Assembly: GCA_001970855.1 (NCBI GenBank)
Contig: LSSN01001337.1
Span: 1-57,359 of the forward strand
DNA length: 57,359 nucleotides
Origin: Smittium culicis
Taxonomy: Eukaryota; Kickxellomycota; Harpellomycetes; Harpellales; Legeriomycetaceae
Reading direction: 5' to 3'
Shown here: in pieces, positions 1 to 10,501 of the stretch
Position numbering within the stretch: position 1 is the first letter of the stretch
Layout: every line of letters starts with the position of its first letter
The notes under the pieces: model-generated
The model's input: the letters and a program-made list of their open reading frames with translations, nothing else
Databases searched by the model: none
What the model was told of the DNA's origin: nothing
Position numbers and translations under genes: made by a program

Positions 1-431
1 TGATTAAGTAAAGAGGGGCCAAACATTAGATCGCTGAACATTTGAGGGGTAATAGCACGAATTATGGTTGCTAGTAGAACAAAATATAAATCAGAGTCAG
101 TAGCATCGAGGTTAGAGAAATTTAGTTGGCTGTTTCCCATAACAAGAATGAAAGCAGCAGCACTGAATATAAATGAAAGAGTCAAAGTTAAAGCAGATAT
201 GACTAGAATGCAATAAAGGATGGTAACCAAGAACTTTAGATAGCTAAAAAGAGAAATTGGCAAAGAATATATAAGATTAAGGTCGATGTTTGAGGAAGGA
301 ATTATGATGATGTTTCTGGCATAAAACAAGGCTCTGAACTTGGATATCATAAGCAGACCTACGTAGATAAAAGCAGAAACTAAGACCAAAAGAATTAGTA
401 TACTGCGCTTACTGTATTTGTGGGAGACCAT
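1..431 (-). CDS. Multi-pass membrane protein, partial (N-terminal 143 residues)
   Basis: An open frame runs on the minus strand from an ATG at 431-429 off the left edge of the window without a stop. The 143 visible residues begin MVSHKYSKRS and are strongly hydrophobic. I see a first membrane segment at about residues 11-30, a second long hydrophobic stretch at about 65-98 that could hold one or two helices (ending FILVMG), and a third at about 115-128. A short basic N-terminus precedes the first helix, so the N-terminus is probably cytosolic. Base composition and codon use are clearly less AT-rich than the surrounding DNA, which argues for a real gene rather than a chance frame. I do not recognise the family. 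A transporter, a rhodopsin-like receptor or a fungal-specific membrane protein would all fit. The rest of the gene lies outside the window. Confidence 0.7.
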   Translation of the reverse strand, partial: MVSHKYSKRSILILLVLVSAFIYVGLLMISKFRALFYARNIIIIPSSNIDLNLIYSLPISLFSYLKFLVTILYCILVISALTLTLSFIFSAAAFILVMGNSQLNFSNLDATDSDLYFVLLATIIRAITPQMFSDLMFGPSLLN

Positions 432-2728
432 ACTTTGAAGTTTAGAAGTAGGATGCTTATAAATCTTTGAGCAATTAAAAATGTAGATAAAGCTCGAATG
501 TAATATATATGGGGTGATAAAAATAGGTATAACGAAATAGAAATTAAGTACAAGTGAGAGGGGGTGGAGGGTGGGAGACAGGAGAATGCAAAAAAATAGT
601 ATCCAAACGCTTTTAAATCAGCTCTGGATTTGGGGATAGTTTAAATGGCATTTCACTAAAAGGCAGTACGCGAAATAAGCAAAGCTTATAAGTACAAGAA
701 TGAGATGAGATATATTAGATAGTAGCCTTAAAAAATATAAAAAAAACCTATAAATCTGTTGAAAAAAAAAAGAATTATATTCGGATTTTATTGGCTCAGC
801 TTTTTGGGTAAGCTGCAGCTATTGGTACATTAGCTTGCACTAAAGGCATTTTGAAAGTTTCAGCAAATCAGCGCTATTAATAGAAATCACCTTCGAATTC
901 AACTATTAGATATAGCCAATAACCGGCAATCAGCGTACAAGCTAGCGGATAAGTTGGCGATTTAAAACTTTTATAGTCTATGCCGACAGATTCAGATCAA
1001 GTGTTGAATACTATGGGGAAATCAACCACTCTATTTACCAACAAGTATTGCAAATATTTTTATAGCACTTATTGATTCAACAATAACGCATTTGACTAAT
1101 CCCAAACCCTTCTTTTTTCCTTTGCGAAATACGCTGAATTCATAAGTCTTAACCCAACGTAGAAAATATAGATGGTGTTTTTTTTTTTACTGTTATTTTG
1201 ATACATCACTGAAAAAAAAAGGGGGTTTAGTGGAAGTGCAAAAGGCTGTTATGTTCGATATTAACTACAGCTCATTAAATTTATTTTCACCAAGAGCCTG
1301 TCAGTGCATGCCTATTTACTCATATTTAATGTGCCCTAGCGATCTCATCGATATTATATTTGGCTATTCAAGCACCAATTTTTAATCGGCCTTGTGATTC
1401 AACTAAGAAATAGTTATTCTTTGAGCCACAGTAAAATTATGGCCTTGGTGGATTTTTTTTCTTTTTTTTATACCAAGGCCCTGACCAAAAGGCGTGATAT
1501 ATTTTTGCTTTAAATAATCGGCAATTTCGGTGTATCCGAGAATTCCCCATTTTCATATCAAGTCTATTATAGATTAGCCAATAAAAGTTGTCAATTCGCT
1601 ATGCCCAAGAATATTGGCGATTTATTTTTTATCAGAGCAATCCATCACTCTTTGCGTTCTATGCCCGATTTAATCCTCTCAATTTCTTGGGCCTTTTATG
1701 GATTACGAAAGTCCTTACGGCCCGAGTCCGCATTCGACCCGTATCTGGTTCGTCAATTATAGTAAGAGCGAAATCATTGATTCCTTTAATGAATTTAAGC
1801 AAGTTTACTATTAAGTTGGTTTTAAACAAACCATTATTTTATTATATCTATATACTACAGCATTTTGACTGAGCATAGCTAGTTCCATTATCTAGATCAA
1901 TAACAGCATACTACAACAGATAGACCTCAACCATACCCGAATCACGCCAAGTAAAGGCTATAACAACATTCCGTGGTTTCAAGGCAATATCAAGACTAGC
2001 TAAAAAAAAAAAGGCAATTAAAAAGAACTTTCATCACAAATATAGTGACCTGTAAAAAAACCCCCCGACATACTGCCCCTTGCTATGATCCTCAATATAT
2101 CAACTCTTCCACATGGAAACGATCTTTGTATTCGTTTATTTGTTTGTTTGTTTGTTTATTGCCAATTTTATATTTTGCAGAAGCCCTTAATTCAAATCTA
2201 TCTAGTACATATTTTATTTGATGTTGATCTAATCACATCCATTAGACAGTTTAAATCCCGCCACTCCCAAACCAACTCTACTCAATAAAAACATTTTATT
2301 CATGAGACCCATTCAGTTATTGGTTTATCATATATACGTAGCAAATAACAAGTCTACTATTAATCCATATGCGAATCATTAAATTATTTTATTTCTAATC
2401 TGTTTAAGTGATAAAGATTTTAAACTCAGTAAGCTGTTTTATCAAATATACATTTGGTTCGCTGCTTATAGTAGACAAATATGACAATTTCATACATATA
2501 TCTTAATTCTTACTTTGCTAAAACGTTTATGATTTTATCTACTCGAGCGTATGCTGTTTTTTTTATTGTAACTTAATGGCTTGAGTATAATTACTTTGCT
2601 TGAAAAAAAAAAAAGAAATATTTGATCTTTTCAAAACTCGATTTTTTCACTTTGAAATAATACATGCAAATTTGGTTTAAATACCCAGGCCACTGTAAAA
2701 GAGGTCGACTTTTATATAGGTTCAATAT
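432..2728. other. Intergenic region upstream of both flanking genes
   Basis: This 2.3-kb stretch separates the divergently transcribed membrane-protein gene (minus) and the first Zn2Cys6 gene (plus), so it should hold both promoters. It is AT-rich with many poly-A/T runs, a (TTTG)n run near 2137-2157 and one clear inverted repeat at 1441-1480. Two short open frames (1588-1872 and 2085-2288) have no recognisable domain and look like chance. A less AT-rich patch at about 1690-1780 is unexplained. Confidence 0.5.
1441..1480. repeat. Perfect 9-bp inverted repeat with pyrimidine loop
   Basis: GGCCTTGGT at 1441-1449 is matched by ACCAAGGCC at 1472-1480, with a 22-base T-rich loop. It lies in the shared upstream region of two divergent genes. 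It could be a regulator-binding palindrome or a hairpin, but the sequence alone does not decide. Confidence 0.5.
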
Positions 2729-5269
2729 ATGAATGACTTCAATCCAACCCATTCCAAATCTACTAATCGTAAGAAGACTTTTCATGTTTGCCAAGTTTGT
2801 AGAGAAAGAAAGATCAAATGCGATGGTACTCGCCCTTCTTGCAATACTTGTGTAATCAATTATAGGACTTGTAACTACAAGGAAAACGAAATAACCAATG
2901 ATGTAAGTAGAGATATATCTTCTATTGGAAACAAGCTAGCCAGAATAAACACCACCTTAGTGAAAATTAATAGATTGTATAAAAGTAAAAATAAAAATTT
3001 TGATTTCATATTTAAAGACAAAAAATCAGCCTTCAATCTGAATAAATGCTTAAAAGAATTTTTAAGTTTAAAAAGTGAGCTAATTGACGAAGGAAACCCC
3101 TGCTCATTAAATAATTCCACAAATGTAGCTGTTTCTTCAAAAAATATAATTGATTTTAATAACGAAAAAAATATAACTGCCCTAAACTTGTATACCGAAA
3201 TCAACCATATTTTCAACAAATCTGCGCTAGAGTTTGGCTACCTCGAAGTTGATGACGAGCTTATTATCAAAATTATTGAAAAAATATCCCAAGAATCCAC
3301 CGTGTCCACTATTTTGTGCAAAAACTATATCATAGCAAGGCTTAGGAACAAAAATTTACCTGACCATATGAAATTCAGTATCTTGGCTATTGGCGCCAAG
3401 ATCATTGATTCTCATAAAATTTTTCAAAACCACGTATACTTGTGTGGCTCAACTTATGCCGACAAAGCTTTGGAACTACTTTACAATAACCTAAACAAAC
3501 CCAACTTGGATACCATTTTCTCTGCACTGCTCCTAGTTATACATTACGATGGAGTTGCTAAATTCAAACTTTCTCATTTTCTGATTGATTTAGCCACGAA
3601 ATACGCTTTCCTACTTAGAATGAATACCTTGGATGCTCCTAAACGCAATATATCTAAATCGAATGATAGTTGGTTTTTATTAGAGTATAAAAGAAGATTG
3701 TGGTGGTTTCTGTACCTAAGAAATGTTATTATAGGCTTAAATTTAGGCGTTGTTAATAAAATTTCCCTCAAAGACATATTTGTTAATTTACCTTCACATG
3801 ATTGCTACTTTCGAAATTATTTACCAGACCCAGTCGTAACAACTGAAGTTTTAACCCCATATTCTCAAGATATTAAAAATTACTTATCAGAAGAAAAAGA
3901 TATGTTTTATATACTAGTCAAATCTTATATTGAACTTGGAATTGCTTCTGATTTTATAAACAGTTCAAGAGTTAATTTGGGTAAAAATATCAGCAAATTT
4001 CATTCACAACTAATGTATATAAAAAAGAGAATTTTAAAATTTGAAGATTTCATCAGAAATAAATTCTCTTTTCTTTACCTAGACCATTTCACTTTACTCC
4101 CTAAATTTGAATTGGAAGGAAGAATCGACCGCAATAAATTTAACTATTTTACAAGTTTATACACTATCCAAATAGCTTGCATAATCACTAATATGGCAGA
4201 GTTAATCCCATATAGCCTCGACCCTGAGATACTAACTAGGTATAAATCAGCTAAAAATGTTTGCATTAATAAGGCGATTAGTATTATAGCGCTTCTAAAG
4301 TGGTCAATGGGTTCAATAAAGCCAACTTTTACCAATAATTGTATTTTTTATGCTGCATACATCAGCGGAACTATTCTACTAAACTCGTTAAAATTACATG
4401 ACCACCCTAAAATACAACTTATCAGAGATTCGTATAAATACATTTTTGATTTTTTTGAAAAGTATCAGTCCTACATGTCAAACTCTGCAGAGTTTGTAGA
4501 CTCCGTAAGGTCAAAAATCAATATATACAAAAAATCAACGTTTGATAATGAAAAGTATCTTGATTTTTTCCCTGAATTAAAGCTGACTCAACTCACAAAA
4601 AGCGATAAAAATTTATGGTTCATATTACCTTCCACTTCAAGTATGATCTATATGTGCTGCTCTGTTAATAGTAGCAGTCCAATGTACAAATATATATTTA
4701 TCAAAAACTGGTACAATACTCAAATCATGCGAACTAGAGACCCAAAATACTCACATATCGATTCCATAAACGAATTTCCAACTGACATAAAAAATACCTC
4801 TTCTTATCTAAACACCGTTCAGAGTCCAGGTTATCAAGAAATTAGCATTCGTTCCAGCAGAAATTCTTCGCTACTTAAACACCCCTCTTTTCCACCAAAT
4901 AAATCAAGCAAATTATCTAAAATATCCGTGCAATATTTGCTATGTGATAACAACTCTCAGTGTTATTTTCCTTTATTAATTAAAAAATCCATCAAAGAAA
5001 TTAAATTATCAAATAATAATATCAAGCCTCATGATGATCACGTAAATAGCATTTCTTGCTTATCAAATTATAACACAAAGAGAATAAAATGTTATTTTAA
5101 TGGGGAAACAGAACCATACAAGCCGGAAAATGCTGCAAAAAATGTCACCTCAATTAACTGTACCCGCCACAACGATAGACTCAATAAAGATCCGGATAAT
5201 ATTGAAATTAGACGCTCAAATAAAAGGAAAATTAGTTTAATGTCTTTTTCAAATTTATTAAAAGATTAA
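2729..5269 (+). CDS. Zn2Cys6 fungal-type transcription factor, paralogue 1
   Basis: This 846-residue intronless protein is predicted to be a nuclear DNA-binding regulator. Near the N-terminus it has a complete binuclear zinc cluster, Cx2Cx6Cx6Cx2Cx6C, with cysteines at residues 21, 24, 31, 38, 41 and 48 and the usual basic loop (RERKIKC) and proline (TRPSC). A short heptad-like segment at about 63-80 may be the dimerisation helix. The middle carries the fungal-specific regulatory domain, with the typical RRLWWFLY at about 321-328 and VNLPSHD at about 352. A conserved block SSPMYKYIFIKNW lies near residue 650. The last 15 residues are KRKISLMSFSNLLKD, shared in form with the two paralogues at 21498-24059 and 33509-36064. 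The start is the first ATG before the zinc cluster. It is the most divergent of the three. Target genes cannot be inferred. Confidence 0.93.
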   Translation: MNDFNPTHSKSTNRKKTFHVCQVCRERKIKCDGTRPSCNTCVINYRTCNYKENEITNDVSRDISSIGNKLARINTTLVKINRLYKSKNKNFDFIFKDKKSAFNLNKCLKEFLSLKSELIDEGNPCSLNNSTNVAVSSKNIIDFNNEKNITALNLYTEINHIFNKSALEFGYLEVDDELIIKIIEKISQESTVSTILCKNYIIARLRNKNLPDHMKFSILAIGAKIIDSHKIFQNHVYLCGSTYADKALELLYNNLNKPNLDTIFSALLLVIHYDGVAKFKLSHFLIDLATKYAFLLRMNTLDAPKRNISKSNDSWFLLEYKRRLWWFLYLRNVIIGLNLGVVNKISLKDIFVNLPSHDCYFRNYLPDPVVTTEVLTPYSQDIKNYLSEEKDMFYILVKSYIELGIASDFINSSRVNLGKNISKFHSQLMYIKKRILKFEDFIRNKFSFLYLDHFTLLPKFELEGRIDRNKFNYFTSLYTIQIACIITNMAELIPYSLDPEILTRYKSAKNVCINKAISIIALLKWSMGSIKPTFTNNCIFYAAYISGTILLNSLKLHDHPKIQLIRDSYKYIFDFFEKYQSYMSNSAEFVDSVRSKINIYKKSTFDNEKYLDFFPELKLTQLTKSDKNLWFILPSTSSMIYMCCSVNSSSPMYKYIFIKNWYNTQIMRTRDPKYSHIDSINEFPTDIKNTSSYLNTVQSPGYQEISIRSSRNSSLLKHPSFPPNKSSKLSKISVQYLLCDNNSQCYFPLLIKKSIKEIKLSNNNIKPHDDHVNSISCLSNYNTKRIKCYFNGETEPYKPENAAKNVTSINCTRHNDRLNKDPDNIEIRRSNKRKISLMSFSNLLKD

Positions 5270-7515
5270 TTATAGATTCAAAAATACCATTAAAAAAATT
5301 ATAAATTGTAACAATAGATTAGTAGAATTAATAAAATATTAGAATATATAGAATATCAGAATCAATTGAATAATTAAAACCAACTATTATTTAATTTTTT
5401 TCATATTTATCCATTCAATAATTTGTTTTTTTTAGCTACATTCTCCAACTATACTGATAAATTCAAAGTATGAGGCTTGAATCATACGATTCATATTTTT
5501 TTTTTTTTAGTTTTAACAAATAAAAATACTATATTCCAATTATATATCTCAACTGAGAACAGCAAATAGCTAAGCTATAATTTTTCTCATTACGATTCGG
5601 TAATAACTCGAAAATCAACACTTCGCTGTAGATTCAAAAGAATACAAAAAAATTCGATTCGATAAGCTTTCAGGCGCGGATTCATATTTTTATGCGTTTT
5701 AATATTTATTTTTATTTTTGGTTTAAATTGTATGACATTTAAAAGACTTGGCCTGCTTGTGGATAAACTTCAATATATAGAAAAAAATAAAAATAAATAC
5801 CCTCTTAAATTTTATTTGCATTACTCTTTTTCTGTAATTATGAAGATGCTAGCACGAAAATAAAAAATATATATATAAGATTAAATGTTGCACTTAGGTA
5901 GATATGTGTCAGATAATATAAATATATTCTTGAAAATAATTAATTGATCATGGCGTTTTCCGCAATAACTACGATTTTAGTCGTATCAATGAAAATTTTT
6001 TAGCGTTGAATAAAGTAAAATGCAACTATGTGCTACCAAATTTGTATATATACGAAAATTCTAAAATATCTAATATTTATCAATACTATTAACATTAATT
6101 ATCAATATCTTAGATTAGTAACCAAATCTATTCATAAATTCATTTATTTTTTATTGCTTATATTTAGTCATTGAACTTTACTTTTTAAAATCCGGGAATT
6201 TTGTTTGAATGTGTATTAGATCGTGTTGATTGGAGGTTTAATTTTTTTTTTTTAATCACTCACTTTATTAAAATCCTTATTAGATATGCGTAATTAATTT
6301 CAGACTGTCAGCAGCATCTAGTTGCTTATCTCGATAAATCTAAAATATTGAAAATATTAAATTTATATTGTCACTATAATGTGAATTAATGAATATCGCA
6401 TTAATAGTAGGTAATCTATGTTGCAAGTTTAATATATATATAAAGTTAAAGAGGGATAATTTTATGAAAACTTCTTGGAAATTTAAAGATATGCTCAAAA
6501 ATATAACAACAATAAAGCTTTTAAAAACAACTTAACTTAAAAAAACAAAGAACGAAATTTGCTTATTTTTAATAGTTTATTTTATTAAAGTCAAACCCCA
6601 TCATAATACTCATACAAAAAAAAAATACTCTTTTCCTAAGAAAATAGAAATTACAAAAAAACCCTCATGATTTCTATACTTCCAAACCCCGTTTCGCCAA
6701 TGCAATAAATTGAACCCTACGGACCCATAAATTCAGATTGTTTTTAAAAAAGAATTTAAAATGTAATATGCGTTTTTATTTATTTGAATAAAATATTTCA
6801 ACTAAAAAGATGATGAAAAAATCCTAACTAAACTTTCATTCTCGGACTTTATACAATATCCCTTCTGTCGAATAACACTGTTTATCATTATTTTTAATTT
6901 TACAATTTTCAAGGTAAAAGCTAATAACAGTTTTTTCACTCTTCTATTCAGTATATTCGATCTAATTGACATTAAATATTAGTAATTGTTGTCCTTACAT
7001 TTTTTTAAATCTGAATAGAAATAATAAAGTAAAATTATTGGTGTGCTTGTTTGTTAAAAATCCCCTTTATGTTTCATTTTTCTTTTTGACTTCTTCTTAT
7101 AAAATGATCACCCTCTCTGTTCTTTGAAATTCTTTTTATTCTTTGTTGAAGCGAATCTCACCCCAGCAATTAATTCAGCTTTTGCAATTAATTTTAAAAC
7201 AGAGTTTACATTAGGAAAAATCTATCAACTGTCGTCGTAACGTCGATCAAATTTTTAATGTATTAGGGGAAAGCTATAAGTAGCCCTGAAATATTTTCAC
7301 AGAAATACTAAGAAAAAAAAATGCATATATAAAAAAAAGCACCAGGTCGAGAGAGTATGTTTTTTCACCTTTTTATTTTTTTTCCTCATTACTTAGCTTA
7401 AAAAATTTATTTAGTTATTTTAATTATAATATTATCATATTACCATATTATAATTTAGTTTTTATTTTATTTTATTTTATTAAAGAGCTGTCAAATATTT
7501 AATTAATTATTTTCT
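5270..7515. other. AT-rich intergenic stretch, nothing recognised
   Basis: This 2.2-kb stretch lies between the end of the first Zn2Cys6 gene and the left end of the DIRS element. It contains homopolymer runs, AT-rich microsatellite (for example TATATATA near 5868) and a (TTTTA)n run near 7459-7482 just before the element. No open frame, terminal repeat or RNA gene was recognised. Confidence 0.5.
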
Positions 7516-7526
7516 ATTATATCTCA

Positions 7527-7692
7527 GAGAGGAGATATATTTAGTGTTACCATCTTTATTGGATAAAATAAACCGAAATTACAAATAAAAGAAAAAATTT
7601 TCTATAAAATTTTTTAAAAAGTTAAATTTTTTCTAGTATAAATACTGTAAAGTACCATTATGATATCCTTATCATCTTTTCTTTCGCAAAGG
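7527..7692 (+). repeat. DIRS left inverted terminal repeat
   Basis: About 166 bp from GAGAGGAGATATAT to CGCAAAGG. It matches the reverse complement of 11626-11791 with only a few differences by eye (for example CGAAATT against CAAAATT, and TTCGCAAAGG against TTAGCAAAGG). Near-identity of the arms implies a recent element. Confidence 0.93.
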
Positions 7693-7740
7693 TACTCTAC
7701 CAGTTTAAAAAAGGACGACACTAAATATTAAATTATTAAA

Positions 7741-8574
7741 ATGAATCAGGAAAACCTCATCAACTTAATCGGTGACCTAGCCGAACAAGTTAGACTGCTT
7801 AGAATGAAGAACACGGGGACCCAAAAAGCGGTCAAGCAACTACAAAGGGAAGAAAACAATACCCCTCAAACGGAGTTGCCACACGTTGTCCCTAGAGCGC
7901 CATTTGCCGACCTTATCTTCTTTCCCGAGTTGTCTGAAGCAAATCCGCTTGCGGAAGAGGACTTCTTTCGCAATCAGTTAACTGAAGAAGAACGTAAGGG
8001 CATGTTGTATAGCTTCCCAAAAAGCAACGTTATGCACTACATACCACCGGCGTTGAACGACACAGCTTCAACAGCAGTGAAGAAAGTTGACACTACCTTG
8101 TATGGTATTCAATCAACTTTGGCTAATATCACGAGGCCTATAGATTTCTACATCTATAAAAAAGTGCAAAACAATCCGGAAGGGGATCACTCATAAAACC
8201 CCGATATTAAATTTGCCTTAGAGATGAGACTGCTACTTGCTGATGCAGCATCCGGGATTACTCAATCAAGACGAGATTTAGTATACAGGACTATGGAACT
8301 ACCAGGAAAAGTTCCAAAGCTCAACGAAGGGCAAGACGATTCACTATTTAATAGTGAAGAGTTTGACACGGTAGTCGAGGCCAATAGAAAAGCAAGAAAG
8401 CGCCCAGTTAGATCAAAAGGCCCCTTTCGTCAGCGCCAACAGGTTGCGAGTGGCATCGCCCCTACAACGGCGCAAAACCAACAAGCTGTCCCGACTGCCC
8501 CATCCAGCCAATCGTATATTGGCAATAAAGGACAAAATTTTCCGTCAAGAAGGAAAAACAAGGGTGCCCAATAG
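7741..8574 (+). pseudogene. DIRS gag-like ORF1, one in-frame stop
   Basis: This is the first gene of the DIRS element, starting 48 bp after the left terminal repeat at an ATG. One frame runs to a TAG at 8572-8574 (277 codons) and is broken only by a TAA at 8194-8196, so it reads as a 151-residue part and a C-terminal part. The N-terminal part contains a charged, possibly coiled-coil segment (LIGDLAEQVRLLRM) and an acidic middle (FPELSEANPLAEEDF). After the stop the frame continues FALEMRLLLADAASGITQSRR, then a basic, glutamine-rich C-terminus (about codons 220-277) ending RRKNKGAQ. The family role is nucleic-acid packaging. The degraded copy at 44.1-44.3 kb keeps the same pattern (DLNVYPELAETLPSIEDEL). 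Identification rests mainly on position and this match. Confidence 0.75.
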
Positions 8575-8576
8575 AA

Positions 8577-10501
8577 TTGGTAAACCCTTTACCCGTTGGA
8601 GGTCGCCTATCAGTTTTTTCGGGCGGCATGGTCAAAATTGACCGACAACCAATGGGTCAAAAAGATTGTTTCGGAAGGCTTTCAAGTTCCATTCAATCGA
8701 TTATCAGAAAACCAGACAACTCTTCCCCGCGCTTCCCCGCACCAACTTTACCCCGCACGTAGTGCGGGGCTTCGGACCAACGTTAACTATGCATCCTCTT
8801 CGTCACAAAAGAAAGATGCTCAAAGTAGAAAGCGATTTGATAACAACAGAAGTAGCCGCACTATTATCAAAGCACGCGATAGAGGAAGTAAAAAAGCTAA
8901 CTCCTGGTTTTTACAGTCACTTACTCACAATCCCAAAAAAGACTGGGGACTTAAGACCAGTACTAGACTTGCGAAAATTAAACGAACATGTTCAACAACA
9001 ACATTTCAAAATGGAATCATTGACATCGATATGCAAGATGATATCGAGGAAAGATTATATGACATCAATAGATCTATAAGATGCGTTCCTACATACTCTC
9101 ATCCACGAGAAATGCAGGAAATACCTGAGATTCCTATGGAATGGGAAAACATTCCAGTTCAAAGTGCTTCCGTTCGGTCTTTCCCTCAGCCCTTTAGTCT
9201 TTACCAAGATACTGCGCCCGATAATAACTTGGGCACGAGCCTTGGGAATAAAGATTGCGTCCTATTTGGACGACATCATAATATTGGGGAAAAGCCAACT
9301 AATATGCCAGAAGAACACCAATATAGTTCTATCAAAGCTCAAAGAACTAGGATTTCTGATCAAGGACTAAAAATCATCTCTTGTACCAAAACAGATCATC
9401 AAACACCTGGGAATGCTTATCAACTCCAGGCTGATGACTCTGAAAGTTCCAACAGACAAGGTTCGAGACTTGAGAAGGGAGGCATCCAAATTGATAACCA
9501 AGGGGGAAACTACACTAAGAGGACTAGCTTCATTCATTGGGAAGGCACAAACAATGGCTGTAGCACTACTCCCAGGACGCCTAATGTTGAGGAGATTGTT
9601 GGAACTGAAAAACAATCACTTGTCAAAAACATTAGATTGGAATTATCAAGTGTCAATAAAGGACAATGCACTGCAGAATCTGACTTGGTTGAGAGATCAA
9701 CTACGTCAATGGAATGGTCTCTCATTCATTCCAGAAGCTCCGGAATTGGACATTTTTACCGATGCAAGCGACACTGCATGGGGGATAGTTGTGGGATCCC
9801 AATCCTACTCAGGACTGTGGACTCCATCAGAGACATCCCTCCATATAAACGAAAAAGAATTATTAGCGATATCAAAGGCGCTATGTCTTACGAGTGTTGT
9901 GGGGAAATCTGTCTTGATCTATTCAGACAACACCACGTCGATTTCGTACACCAAAAAACATGGAGGTACTACTTCTCAAAGATTATTAAATCTTTCAGAA
10001 CAAATATGGTTACACTGTCTCAAAACAGATACCCGTCCCCAAATGATGTATGTCCCTACATACCTCAATCCTGCAGATGCGCCAAGCAGACTAACTGCAC
10101 AAACGGAATGGGGCATTTCAAGGTTAATTTTCAACCAAATATCCTTGAAGTTTGGAAACCACGACGTAGATCTATTTGCCTGCGAGAAAAACGCACACCT
10201 AAAAAATTACTACAGCTGGTATCAAGACAAAAAGACAATAGGCCTCAATGCACTATTGCACAACTGGACTCATTGGAACAACCCATACTGTTGTCCACCG
10301 TGGAATCTGATTACGCAAGTAATACAGAAGATCCGCAGAGAGAAACTGACTCTAACGTTGATAACGCCAATGTGGACTTCTGCAATATGGTATCCAGATC
10401 TGATAAAGTTAATGATCAATCAGCCAATATTATTGCATGCAACAGCAATAATTCCGGACCCAAAAAGCGGAAAATCGCCACTATCAGACAACAAGAAATG
10501 A
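8577..10501 (+). pseudogene. DIRS reverse transcriptase-RNase H-methyltransferase-like gene, disrupted
   Basis: This is the polymerase gene of the element. In the main frame (8666-10501) I see the RT core: FYSHLLTIPKKTGDLRPVLD, SIDL, VLPFGLSLSPLVFTK and the catalytic SYLDD at about 9260. RNase H follows with its acidic residues in FTDAS, INEKELL, YSDNTT and NPADAPSR. A C-terminal methyltransferase-like segment has VDLFACEKN and CPPWNLI, as in other DIRS polymerases. TAA stops at 9077-9079 (SIDL*DAF, usually lysine there) and 9368-9370 interrupt it. The N-terminal GGRLS, the next block (TDNQWVKKIVSEGFQVPF) and the RT core lie in three successive frames, which implies one-base insertions near the T-run at 8613 and near the GC-rich duplication at about 8730. 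Its TGA stop overlaps the recombinase ATG. Confidence 0.88.

Noticed and set aside
1588..1872. 94-codon plus-strand frame with a less AT-rich middle
   Set aside because: No domain is recognisable on either strand, and the start sits in AT-rich filler. It is probably a chance frame; only the composition shift is real.
2711..2720. TTTATATAGG as TATA box of the first Zn2Cys6 gene
   Set aside because: It lies only about 10-15 bases before the ATG, too close for a normal start site. It may be AT-rich chance.
2729..5269. Introns in the Zn2Cys6 genes
   Set aside because: All three frames are continuous over ~850 codons with conserved blocks in register, so no intron is needed.
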